Below, one piece after another: positions 11,413-23,200 of a stretch of 37,469 bases of DNA (the stretch's first letter is position 1; the number at the start of each line of letters is the position of its first letter). This stretch comes from Sperchopsis tessellata (taxonomy: Eukaryota > Arthropoda > Insecta > Coleoptera > Hydrophilidae): NCBI GenBank assembly GCA_033557685.1, contig JAWQRN010000122.1:1-37469 (forward strand). Direction: 5' to 3'. A program made the position numbers and the translations under genes. The notes below the pieces were generated by a model, which was given only the letters and a program-made list of their open reading frames with translations, did no database searches and was not told where the DNA came from.

Positions 11413-12244
11413 ACTATTATTATAGTTGATGTGCTTATGATACATATACATACTAGAAATTATATGGAGGCAGTATTTCTAAACCGAAAAACATGTATAT
11501 ACCATACTATAATGAATCGGTCTTAGCGTAGTAATATTTAGTTCTATTTTTTTAAAGAAATTATCTTTTGTAATTGTAATGATTTTATTCAAAAAGATTT
11601 ATTTATATGGCTTAACTTAAGAAATAAGATATATTTTTATACTAACTAGTTTTTATAAGGCAATTTGAACTGTATACAATATGTGATAATTAATATTTGG
11701 ACGGAAATGAATAATAAATTTAATATTTTAAATATTTTTGTATTATTTTAATTTTTTTAACCTATAAATAATAGTAAATAAGATAACAATAATAAATAAA
11801 AACCTTTCAAAAGATCGTTAAAAGTTGGTCATTTGCATATGTGTGTGTTAAATATTCAATATCACAGTCGATCGATTCAAGTATTTAATATACAAATAAT
11901 TTATTTGTGCATGTGATAAGGAATAAAGTTATATATAATGATCCAGAATGGACGGCTGAATTTATGGGTCTTCCAGCAGGAGGTTTTGGCGCCAGGATTT
12001 AGCACCCTGATACATATAAAAATTTAAGAGAAAAATAAGCCTTATGCAAGATGAAAAACTATGAAAATAATCGCCGGATGGAAATCCACAACTCTACTAG
12101 AGGGAGGCAGTTCTGCAGGGGGTCTATGTATACCCAGACTTTAATTTCAACCGATGCATAAAGAATAAAGAAACAGAAAAAGGCTCAGATTATGAGCATG
12201 GAATGAGAATTATAAAAACTTAAAATTAACATACTTATTATAAA
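11413..12244 (+). other. 3'UTR of NADK2 exon 6b and following intergenic DNA
   Basis: The first 310 bases are the probable 3'UTR, with AATAAA at 11713-11718. The block at 11651-11720 resembles 8281-8360 downstream of exon 6a. From about 11950 the sequence is probably the eroded 5' part of the LINE that follows. No other gene is seen. Confidence 0.6.
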
Positions 12245-13355
12245 TGAGACGAAGAAGAAGGTAAATGGCACAGAAATAATTGGGAAAGTACTACACTGCC
12301 GGAGCGGAGTGAGGAAGGAGGAAAAAGCAAGGGCAAACTATTATAGTCATGGGAACCTGTTAACGAAAGAATAATAAAAGCTAGTATGAGGATATTTGGA
12401 AGATCAGTTACAATTGTAGGAGTGTATGGACCGACAGAAGATAGCCCCATAACTGTAAAGGAACGATTTACGAAAGTACTACGGGGTGAGATGGAAAAGA
12501 CAAGATCTATTGAAGAAATCATTATAGCTGAGGACCTAAATTGCAGAAACGGTAACAAGAAAGACAACACAGTGGGACCATATGGAGAAGTTACAAATGG
12601 AAACGGAGAAAGGTTGATTGAATTCTGCGAACAAAACAACCTCAAGATAGCAAATGGATTCTTTAAAATATACAAATCCATAAATTTACTTGGATCCAGG
12701 AAACAAGACATCTTAGGTCAATGATTTGACTACTTTATAATGGGAAAGGACAGCTCAGTCAACATAAAAGATGTACGAGTTAAAAGAGGCACGGAATGCG
12801 GAACGGACCATTAACTTCCAATGGCAGAACCCTTTTACACAAACTCTACAAACGCAGCAGAAAAGAAAGAAAAGTACCATAGAGGACAAAAAATTTAAAA
12901 TACACTTACTATCGGATGAGTCAGTTAGATACTTATACCAACGAAGACTAGAACAGAAATTGGACGAATTTAGATATGAGAGCATAGATAAAACATATGA
13001 GGCAGTAAGGGAGAAGATTAAAGAGGTTGCACTGGAAGCATTGTAAGATAAAGAACAGCAGAAGTACAAATACAACATCAACGAAGAAACTAAAAAATGC
13101 ATTGCAGAAAAAGAGGTTATATACAAAATATCTGAACACCAAAACTTTAGATAATTTAGAACAATATAAAGAAATGAATAGAGAAGTAAAACGAAGAGTA
13201 CAAAGAGAAAAAAATAAGAAGTGGGAAAGAACATGTCAAAATCTAGAACAATACATCGGCGGGACAAGTAATTCTGAGTCATGGCAAGTACTTAGAACTC
13301 TTAGAAAAAAACACATAAGAAGAAGTACTAATTCCATACATAAAAAAATATAAAT
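12245..13355 (+). mobile_element. Degenerate LINE: apurinic-endonuclease domain and linker
   Basis: The plus-strand frames encode ETKKKVNGTEIIG and RSGVRKEEKA (12250-12330), SVTIVGVYGPTEDSP (about 12400-12445), IIIAEDLNCRNGNKKDNTVG (the normal GDxN becomes EDLN; about 12520-12575), NGNGERLIEFCEQNNLKIAN (12595-12655), DYFIMGKDSSVNIKDVRV and GTECGTDH (12725-12810). This is the endonuclease-exonuclease-phosphatase domain order of non-LTR retrotransposons, followed by a Lys/Glu-rich linker to 13355. No reverse transcriptase follows. Stops and frameshifts show it is dead. It may belong to the same broad family as the minus-strand copy at 9.0-10.6 kb. Confidence 0.85.
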
Positions 13356-13599
13356 GGGAGAATTACTACAAAGAACTCCTGACAGAAACACGCCCACAGT
13401 TTATTGAGCAATGGCAAGAAACAGCAGGGACAACAAGTTTATAATCACCCAAACAAGTATAGCTTGAAGGATTCTCCTTACTTGTTTCTCCTCTTCTCCT
13501 ACACTTCATAATAATCATCCAAATGGAACTGCCCCACCCTAGTGATACTGATTTGAATCGTTTCCTGGAAGACATAACAATATTTGGCCTTTTGCAAAC

Positions 13600-13905
13600 T
13601 AAGACACTCAATATCTTCAGGTTACCGGGATATAACCGTGTGTTGGCTTTTCTTTTAGCCGACATTTCGTCCACTGTTGCAGGGGATATTATGAAGACTA
13701 TGACTAGCATTTCTGAGAGCTACATATCAGTCTATACTTACTTCTAAGACCTGGTTGGCACTCACACCTAGCACTTGTCAGAACTACGTGCAGTCTACAA
13801 TTAGCACTTTATGTTAATAATGTCTCCTGCAACAGTGGATAAAACGTCAGTAAAAAGAAAAGCCAAAACACAGTTTACCTCCCAGAAAATGTACTGATGT
13901 AAGAC
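13600..13905. repeat. Inverted-repeat element (about 80-bp arms)
   Basis: The left arm at about 13610-13690 and the right arm at about 13825-13905 are imperfect reverse complements; both carry the TGGCTTTTCTTTT and CCACTGTTGCAGG blocks and are separated by about 135 bp. One-arm relatives lie at 4255-4352 and 20572-20796. Translated on the minus strand, an arm gives SPATVDEMSAKRKANTRLYP-like residues. It could be a foldback or MITE element, or the inverted terminal parts of a Penelope-like element. I see no complete transposase. Confidence 0.6.
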
Positions 13906-14281
13906 ACTCGTTAGCTAATGAGTTATGATCAAGAGCCTATTACAGTTTTGAATACTTGCAAGACGACTTAAGAAATTTGTGGTATAATTTACTATATTTA
14001 TTTTTTTTGTTGTATTTTTTTGCTACAGCTTAAAATTGTGGGTTTGGCTTGATCTACAGATTTTTATGAATTTCTTCACACACAATTTTTGAGGTTAAGT
14101 TGTCGTGACTAACGTGACAATTTAAATTCGCATGTTTAGGTTTTTGAGAACAAAAAGAAACCAAAATAACAATAAAAATTATTTAATAATAAATGTTTAT
14201 AAAATAAATTTTATATATAATTGTATATAATATGAGCAATATAATGTTTCTTTAAAATATGGCAAGTTTCACAAAAAATAT
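13906..14281. other. Intergenic DNA and MCCC2 3'UTR
   Basis: AT-rich. MCCC2 is on the minus strand, so its 3'UTR extends from 14281 downward. A minus-strand ATTAAA at 14182-14187 is a possible polyadenylation signal. Nothing else was recognised. Confidence 0.5.
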
Positions 14282-17200
14282 TTACATTCTGAAGACACCA
14301 TAGGTAGTCTTAACAGGTTCCTTGTTCAAGGCGGCTGCTAAGCTCAATCCGAGTACTTTTCTTGTATCTTTTGGATCTATCACACCATCATCCCATAGTC
14401 TAAAACATAAAAATCAAAATTAGACGTATTGTTCAAAAACTTGTGGGCAAAGTATGAACCAACTAAGCTACATTATTTCCCTTATACTTCAAATGTACCA
14501 CCTTTCAACATATACTTTTGGGGCTAAACATAATTGCATAGTTGCCAAATTTGCAGCATATTGAACTTAGCTTACGTCTTGTGTATCGCTTCTTTAATCC
14601 AGGCATACTATACACACTATAGAATAGTAAATAAAGTGAACTTATGTTTTACCTGGCACTGCTGAAGTACGGTGAACTTTCCTTATCAAATTTTTCAATA
14701 ATAGGTCTTTCAAACTCTGCAACATCTTTTTGAGTCCATGATTTTCCTTTAGTTTTTTTCGCAACTGTTGAAAGAACACCAGCAGCTTGGGGTCCACCCA
14801 TTACAGCAATACGAGCATTAGGCCACATGTACAAGAATCTAGGAGAATATGCTCTTCCACACATACCTAAAAACATTAAATGAGTACCTAATATTAATAA
14901 TTACCAATATTTATTGCTGCTTTGATACTTGGAGACGGTGGTACACAGGATCTCAATTTTTGTTTTAAGATAAGTGCACGAGAAGGTATTAAAATACGAC
15001 TGGAAATGATTTCTGTGCTTCATTTATTTGAAAAAGATATTTGACAGAAGAAGACAATTAGATATGTAGAATATTTCCAGAAAAATCTTTTTAAAAATTT
15101 GAGTTTTGTAATTACATACCGAAAATGTTTCTAATTTTAAGGACATTTAGGTACACTGCCCAACAAAATTATCTCACCACCTCAAAAACTTTGATTATAG
15201 TTAAGTGAGGATCTCTCACAAGTATTCTTGGGCTCAACCTTGTTTTTCTTGGTGCAACAAGTATTTTATTTCCCTCTCTCTCCCTCTATGGTGGCCAGCA
15301 GAGGACGCTGTTTCTGCCCGCATGGGGTTGGTTGCCAACCCTACCATTTTTATCAGCCACTTCGATAACGACCACACGAGAAGCAGTACACGCCGTATAA
15401 TTTCATTTCTATAATTTTTACTAGCATATTTATCTATTTTATATTTATTTTATTTCTTTTGTAAATATAAGTGTTTAATTGTATTTACGTATTTTAATTT
15501 CACCAGCAAGAACAAAACCACGTTTTACATTGGGGATATTTTTGACTGTAGTATCTGTACATGTGTGAACATTTTTTAAAAACTTGCTGCACTAATCCAT
15601 TTGTTAACCGTTTGCAGTCTTACCCTTGTCTTCTGTGGTTTCTTTCTATCTCTTGATATAGTTACAGCAACTTTGCCTTAAATGCGCAACAAAGCAACTT
15701 TAGAAGAACAGGTCTATGTACTTATATAAACTAATTGATTTTCTTTTCTGCAGTATGGTTCACATCTCTATGTGTCTTATTTCTTAAAAAATGTTCCAGT
15801 GACCGAAATAAGTGGTAGTCAGAGGGTGCAATGTCTGGTGAGTAGGGAAGGTGTGCTAGAACTTCCCAACCAAGCTCGAAAATGTTTTCACGTATCTTCT
15901 TAGCTGTATGCGGTTTTGCGTTGTTGTGTTGAAGAATAACGCCACCTCTATTTACAGGTTTCTAATTAAATTATTCACAATAGAGATCAGAATTAATAGT
16001 TTTCACCGGGTTTAATGTCTCATAATAAATGATTTATAATCCCACCAAACACTGAGCAATATCTTTCGAACGGTCAAACTTGGCTTAGGAGATGGTTTAG
16101 CTTTTTGATTTGGTGATAAAAACACAAGAATCACCATTATCTCCCAAACATGCATTAACAATATTTTTGTTAACTTGCCACTATCTACTTATGAGGTATA
16201 CACAGTTACTCCTGTCCCCTCAGATCATGAGGGACCGATTCTCAAATTTCTTCAGATATCAAACAAAAAAAAAGACCAAAAACCCTTTAGAAATTTTAGT
16301 TTGATAAATATCACTGATTTTATCAACAGCACAGGCTCTGAGGTTTGGGTGGGCGTTTTTAGCAGTCCATCTGTTATGGTGTACTGGGATGAAATTATTG
16401 GTGGATTAAGGTCCGCATTTGACGATAACTTTCCTATATAAAGAAGCAGACAAAGACAGAAAACATTCACCTTTGGTGAGGACCTTTGTACAATGAGGGC
16501 TACTACCTACTTATGAGGCATACACAGTTACTCCTGTCCCCTCAGATCATGACGAATAGATCATCAAATTTCACTCAGATATCAAACAAAAAAAAAGACC
16601 AAAAACCCTTTAGAAATTTCAGTTTGAAAAATGATAAATGATAAAGAAATCACCGAATATCAGATCCCTAAAATAAAATATGGAGATTAATAAATTCTGA
16701 AACAGAGAGAGTTAGAAAAAAAACCCGTGGACATGAAAACCATTCCATAGACACTCAATAGTTAACTTTCTCCAAAGAAAATTACTAAATCTAAAAAACA
16801 CTGCAACCTCACCAAATACCCTATTTCTTCTTCCCAGTGATGAAAAAGAAGTGAATGAGACAATAATGGCACTTAACGCTAAAACTAGTCAAGATATCTA
16901 TAGGCTTTCAACAAAAATAATTAAAACTATTGCTGCCAACGTAAGAAAAGCATTTGCTTATGCAAGAAATATATCATTTGAGGAAAGCACATTCCAGATA
17001 GTTTAAAACTTATCCTCACAAAACCAATCTATAAGAGGGGTGATAGCGTTGGCCCTGGAAATTACAGGCCGATAGCGTTATTCAGCGATGACTACTTTCA
17101 TTCCTTGACAATTACCAGCTTCTTTCCGTGGACCAGTTTGGCTTTAGACCCAATAAATCAACTTCCAAAGCAACAACTGAAGTAACTGAATTTATTTGTG

Positions 17201-20200
17201 GAGCTTTTGAAGAAAAACTATATTCATTAGTAACATGTCTTGATCTAAGTAGGGCCTTCGACTGTGTGGACCACCCATTCTTCTTCAGAAGCTTGAACAT
17301 AAGGGAGTTAGAGGAATACCACTGAAACTCTTTGCAAACTACTTAACCAACAGAAAACAAAAAACATCTATTGTCAACAACACTTCAGAACTCGAGGAAG
17401 TCAAATATGGTATTCCCCTGGGTTTGGTCCTTGGACCTCTTCCTTTATTATCTTTATTGATGATTTGACTGCCAGCATTGACGCAAAATATGTTGTCTTT
17501 GTTAATGATGCTTCCATCATGATAAGGGGTCTGAACTTGGCCACAACACGTAACAACTTCATTAAATAAATTAGCACTGACACCGACTGGTTCACGGTCA
17601 ACTTACTTAAAGTGAACGAAAATAGAACAAATGTATTCACATTTTCTCAATATATCAACTTTGAAAACACTGAATTATCAGTGAGATATCTTCAATTTCA
17701 CCTTGACCCCAAACTAACATGTAAATCTCATATCGGTACTGTATGCACTAAGCTCTCCAAATAAATCTATGCTCTGCACAAACTAATGTTGATAGCAACA
17801 CCAGTGACTACCATAGTGGCATACTTTGTACTTTTTCAATGTCATTTAACTTATGGACTTCTACTTGGGGACACTCAGCACATGCAAAAAGGGCTTTCAT
17901 ATTGCAAATGCGGGCAGTTAGATGTATGGCTGGGGTGATATACTGAACCCACTGCAGACCTTTATTCACGGATTTTTAAATATTCACATTGTCGGCATTG
18001 AATATAATTCGATCCGTTAAACATATGAAAGAAAATAGTCACCTATCTCATAAAGATAGGCATGACTATAATAATAGAAGCAAGTCTTCATTGCTGATTG
18101 CTTGGCATCGAACAAATAAAGGCAAAAGTGGTTCAATTTATTGGGCTCTCAAAATTTACAGGGAGAGTTCCGATCCAGTGGCACCAGAACCTAACAACAA
18201 AACAACTACTATTAAAACTGAAAACTATTTTCATGGATTTGGTAACATATGATGTAATGGAATTTTTCAACTGCAATATCATTCCTTGAGGTTCTTTTGA
18301 TGTATGGTGCTTGTGTTGTATCTATATAGTATTTAATTTTGCTGATGTGGTTGAAGGGTATGTATTGCTTCACTGAATAAATTATTATTATTATAATCCA
18401 TTGTTTATTGTTTTCTGTTGTCATAAAGGATCCATTTTTCGTCACCTGTGATAATAAGTTTTAAAAAAGATTCAGCAGAGACCCTTACCTTGAATGATAT
18501 ACATGTGTTTATCTGAACCATTTTGTTTTCTTGAGTAAGATTGTATGATACACAAACACCTTCTCCTCAGACCTTTCCAATATTTTTCATATGTTATTTT
18601 AGTGTTGACCCAGGGGCACTGAAGTCTATTAGACAATACATGAACTGTGAATTCTGAATTTGCTTCAGTTTCTTCCAGCAACTCTGTATTATCTAACAAA
18701 AAAACTTTCCGATACCCCTAATATATAAGTTCGATATTGAGAAGAAACAGAACAAAAAAAAAAGTTTTCGGAATTTGTCTGGTTTTTTTTGCAGGAATTC
18801 TGGAATCTGTTAAATTGCAAAATACTAAAGGAACAGCTGCTCATGGTGATAATGCCTTTGAAACTACAGCCAAAAAGAAATGAGGCTCTTTCCCACGACA
18901 CAATCCCCTTTGTGCTAATAAACAAAAACCTTCGAGAGCTTGCAATTTTCCTGACTGTTTCAAGGCATGTCGCACACTTCAAAACTATTAGACTTTTAAA
19001 TAAAACATGTATTTACAATTGTTAGGAAAGTACCAATATGTTTTTTTGATATAATTTTACAAATTAAATTGCTAGCTTTGAAAACATATGTGACATTTTA
19101 AATCGGGAAACAATGCAATGATGAAATATTTTCCTGAGATATGGAACTTACCGTAATTTCCAGCTCCATAGGAACCACCTATAATCAAAGTAATTTTTGG
19201 AACTTTTGCACATGCTACTGCTGTTACTAACTTGGCTCCATGTTTAGCAATTCCTCCTGTTTCAGCTTGTCTGCCCACCATAAATCCTGGAAATAAATAA
19301 AAGTATAGAAAAGTCACTAAACATAAAGATGTAAACATGGAAATTAATGGTTCTACACAAGAGTGTTTCCCAATGTTTCATATCCTGTGTTCACTATAAT
19401 TTTCAAAGATAGTCTTCTAGTTGCTACCATTAAATGAACAATTTTGGTTACACTGCTTTCAATAGATACTTCTCAAAATATTTCATCAGTTGTACTTTCT
19501 ATACATACCCTTGATATCAGAATACAACTATTTGTAAATTTCTGTAATCTATGTATATGATCATGAAACAAACATCTTTCCATATGTAGTGGTCTTCGTT
19601 TCACAAGTTAGTCCATTTTATTGACAAAGTCACTCCTTACAATAAAGTTAAGACTTTCAAGTGGTACATTATTAAAAAATACTGGTTTAAGCATTTCATG
19701 AAGAAATTTTTGGTAACCAACTATCTTATTCACAACATTGAAAAGTAAATTAAAATCCTATAAGACTATGACATCAATTAAAAAAATAACATTGTAAGCA
19801 TTGTACCTGTGATGTTCTGCAAAAATATAAGTGGAATATTTCTCTGAGTACACAATTCAACAAAATGGGCTCCTTTAACGGCACTTTCCGCAAATAAGAC
19901 TCCATTATTTCCAATGATTCCTACAGGCTTTCCATACAATTTGGCAAAGCCACAAACCAAAGTAGTTCCAAACTTCTTTTTGAACTCATCAAACTTTGAC
20001 CCATCGAAAATCCTAGCGATGACTTCTTTTACATCGAAGGACTTTTGTAGATCAGTATCAATGATTCCATACAGTTCTTCACTATCATACCTTGGAGGTT
20101 CAAATGCTTCACCAAATGTAGTAGTTGGTGTTCTGTTGAGGTTCTTGATGATTTGACGCGTTAAATGCAAAGCATGTTCATCATCTAATGCAAAATGGTC

Positions 20201-23200
20201 TGTGACTCCAGACGTTGAACAATGTAGTTCAGCACCACCAAGATCTTCTGCTGAAACCTAAAATAAAATGAATACAAATAATTTAGTGATGCAAATAGTT
20301 TTTGACAGCTACTAATCTCTCTAACAGCTATGAAATTTTGAATATTGTGCGATACATTGAGTTTTGCGACAACTCAAAAGCTGTTATATTCCTGGAACAC
20401 TCCTTGTAAACCATTTGAATCCATGTATCACATAGGCCCCTATATAATTCATCATCAGGTGGACATTTAGAGTACAGATTTTTGCAAATATACGAGGGAC
20501 CAAAAACACGTCTGTAAAAAGTTGAGCATTTTATTTAGAAAAAACACTTCTTAAACAGATGTGATTTTTATCTTCAGGTTTTCCGGGAGATAACATTGTG
20601 TTTGCCGACGTTTCGTCCACCGTTGCAGGGAACATTATCAAGAAATGTAGCTCTTAAAAGTGCTAATTATAAATTGCCTTGTAGCTCTGGAAAGTGCTAG
20701 TTGTAGGTGCCGACCAATAATCTGTAGGTCGTTTTTGTTGAGAACCATATTGGATATTTCCTTGATGAAATGGGCAGAATTTTTGATGTATGATGAAGAT
20801 GTGATTTTTATTCACTTGCGAGCAATAAAATATTTTGCTTTAGTCGCTATGGATCTTTCACCCGTACATTATTGTGCGATGAATAGTACTTCGACCTTTA
20901 AAATCTGATTTTGGTACTGATGCACTATCTTGGGCAACTGTTCATAGGTAGTTCAAAGAATTTAGTAGTGGGTGCAATTCTCCACGTGACGATGTTCGTG
21001 AAAGCTACACTTGATCTGCATTCAATCCAGGAAATGCTGCTGCCATTCAACGAATGGTCAACAACAATACTGGAGATGAGACTTTAGAGATTGGATTCGG
21101 CAAAGTACTAAGAGTTTTGACCAATGAATTTCATGTGCAAAAATTATTTGCTGTTGGGTGCCATAAGCGTTGACAAACTTTCAAAAAAGTGAACGTGTGC
21201 GAATTTCCTAACAAACAGTCAAATTATTAAATGGCGGAGGTTCTTGAACCATTTCTAAAACAGTGACAGGTGACAAAACGTATATAACATTTTTTAACAT
21301 TCTAACTCATCAAGAAAGCTGCATGTGGATACATGGATATGAAAAAAACCAACAGTCAATGACGAAAATTATATAAGCCGAATTTTTTAGTACTGGTGTA
21401 TTCAAAGCTCAACGAAAAGAAGTCAGTAATGGGTAATTGGTATGTGACTAAGTGTCTTCCAGAACTTGCTTAAAGACCTTCAGGTACACAGTTTAAGGCT
21501 TCCTTTCTTACAGAAAAATTAAAAGTTTATTTTCTAATAAAAAATCAATTCTCGAAATTAAAACCTGAGATCGGACAAGAAATTTTACTTAAAGTTATGT
21601 CGGATAAAAAAATTTCTGTGTCCACAAGCGATATATTCACATGATTTGGTCTGTGACATCAGGCTATTTCCAAAATTTAAAATAATCTGACTTGATATAA
21701 GAAATATAAGTGTTGAAAACAATTCAATTATAAGTACTGAAGAAAGGTGATTTCTAGGACTATTTAAAAAAGTGGCATCAATGTTGAAGTAAGTTTGTGG
21801 TGAGCCCAGGAGAGTAATTTGAAGAGGATTACGTTATATTAGTAGTATTAATTAATATTTTTTTTAATTCCTTCATTCACCGTATTATTTAATGAAACCT
21901 AGTAGAGTTCTGATTAACCTTATGGTATTGATGTAACTTAGTAATTAATGACATTTTGTGGGATAATCTGATAGATTCTACAAAGTACTTTTTTGTTTAA
22001 CATTGATGAATTTAAGAGCTCAGACAGTCTTACCGAATAATCAAATACATTTTAACAATTTTTATAGTTTTTATTGGTTAAATCTATAATAATAACCATA
22101 CATACCTCTTCACCAGTTGCAGCTTTTACTAATGGTGGACCTGCCAAAAATATGGTACCTTGCTGTTTGACAATTATAGATTCATCAGCCATGGCTGGGA
22201 CATATGCTCCACCAGCTGTACATGATCCCAAAACAACAGCGATCTATAATGAAATTAATATTTTACCTATTTTGATACAACAAAATTTTATGCTGGTTCA
22301 GTTTTTCATTTTGAAAAACTAAATTTTAGGCCCTAAATTTTAGGGTATAAAATGACATTTTGGCAGTACAGGTCAAATTTATTACTTAAGAAAGTACATG
22401 CAAACTGTCTTGTGCCTAAATCTACAAAAAGAAACTTTGAAGGATATGAATTTGAAATACCAAAGTTTAGAAAATTTTAAATATTGTCCTCATTTTTATA
22501 GTGTGGACTTTAGTAGGATATTTACCTGTGGTATTCCAGCAGCAGACATATTAGCTTGGTTGTAGAAAATACGCCCAAAATGGTTTTTGTCTGGAAATAC
22601 TTCATGCTGCTGTGGCAAATTTGCTCCACCACTATCTACCAAATAAACACACGGTAAGTTATTTTCTTCTGCTATTTCTTGTGCTCGAACATGTTTCTTG
22701 ACTGTCATTGGGTAATAAGTGCCTCCTTTTACTGTTGCATCATTAGCTACTATAACACATTCTGTCCTGCAAAAGGTAGCCATATCATTAAATTAGAAAC
22801 GTACAGCATACCACTGTTACGTATAATGTTCTTCACACATAACCATGATAAAATTTAACAAGAAATTTCGAGAAAATGTTTCAATAAAGTATTTAAACAA
22901 AAAGGGTGAAGTTTTATTCTAACTAATAACAGTGATATAGGTAGCAAAGGAAAAATAACACATACATTAAGCTCAAATGGAAACTACTAGAATGTCATGT
23001 ACCTATGGACCTAATACATTTTTAATTTTTGTAGTACCTACCCATGAATTCTTCCAATACCCGTAATAATTCCAGAAGCATTTATATTATCTTCATACAT
23101 GTCATACGCAGCAAGGGCGGATAGTTCCAAAAAAGCCGTATTTTTATCCAACAACTTATTGATTCGATCCCGCACCAAAAGCTTGCCATTTGATGTGTGC

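Larger units (their letters stand above)
15560..18710 (-). mobile_element. Degenerate mariner transposase, split by a LINE insertion
   Basis: Minus-strand mariner transposase remnant in MCCC2 intron 6, interrupted by a LINE. The upstream (N-terminal) half lies at about 18397-18710 with LLEETEANSEF..LSNRL and then TGDEKWILYDNRKQ at 18400-18470. The downstream half lies at about 15560-16125: SPNQKAKPSPKPSLTVRKIL and SVWWDYKS, then GGVILQHNNAKPHTAKKI, ELGWEVLAHLPYSPDIAPSD and YHLFRSLEHFL at 15770-15950. The catalytic triad context of mariner D,D34D is recognisable, but the second Asp (usually HDNARPH) is Asn here, and frameshifts and stops are present. The N-terminal helix-turn-helix region is missing. 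Confidence 0.85.

Noticed and set aside
12238..13282. Minus-strand frames of 157 and 175 codons
   Set aside because: They are antisense shadows of the LINE endonuclease and its Lys/Glu-rich linker, which explain the sequence on the plus strand.
15150..15185. CACTGCCCAACAAAATT sequence like a Tc1-type transposon end
   Set aside because: No matching inverted end or Tc1-type transposase nearby; too short to call alone.
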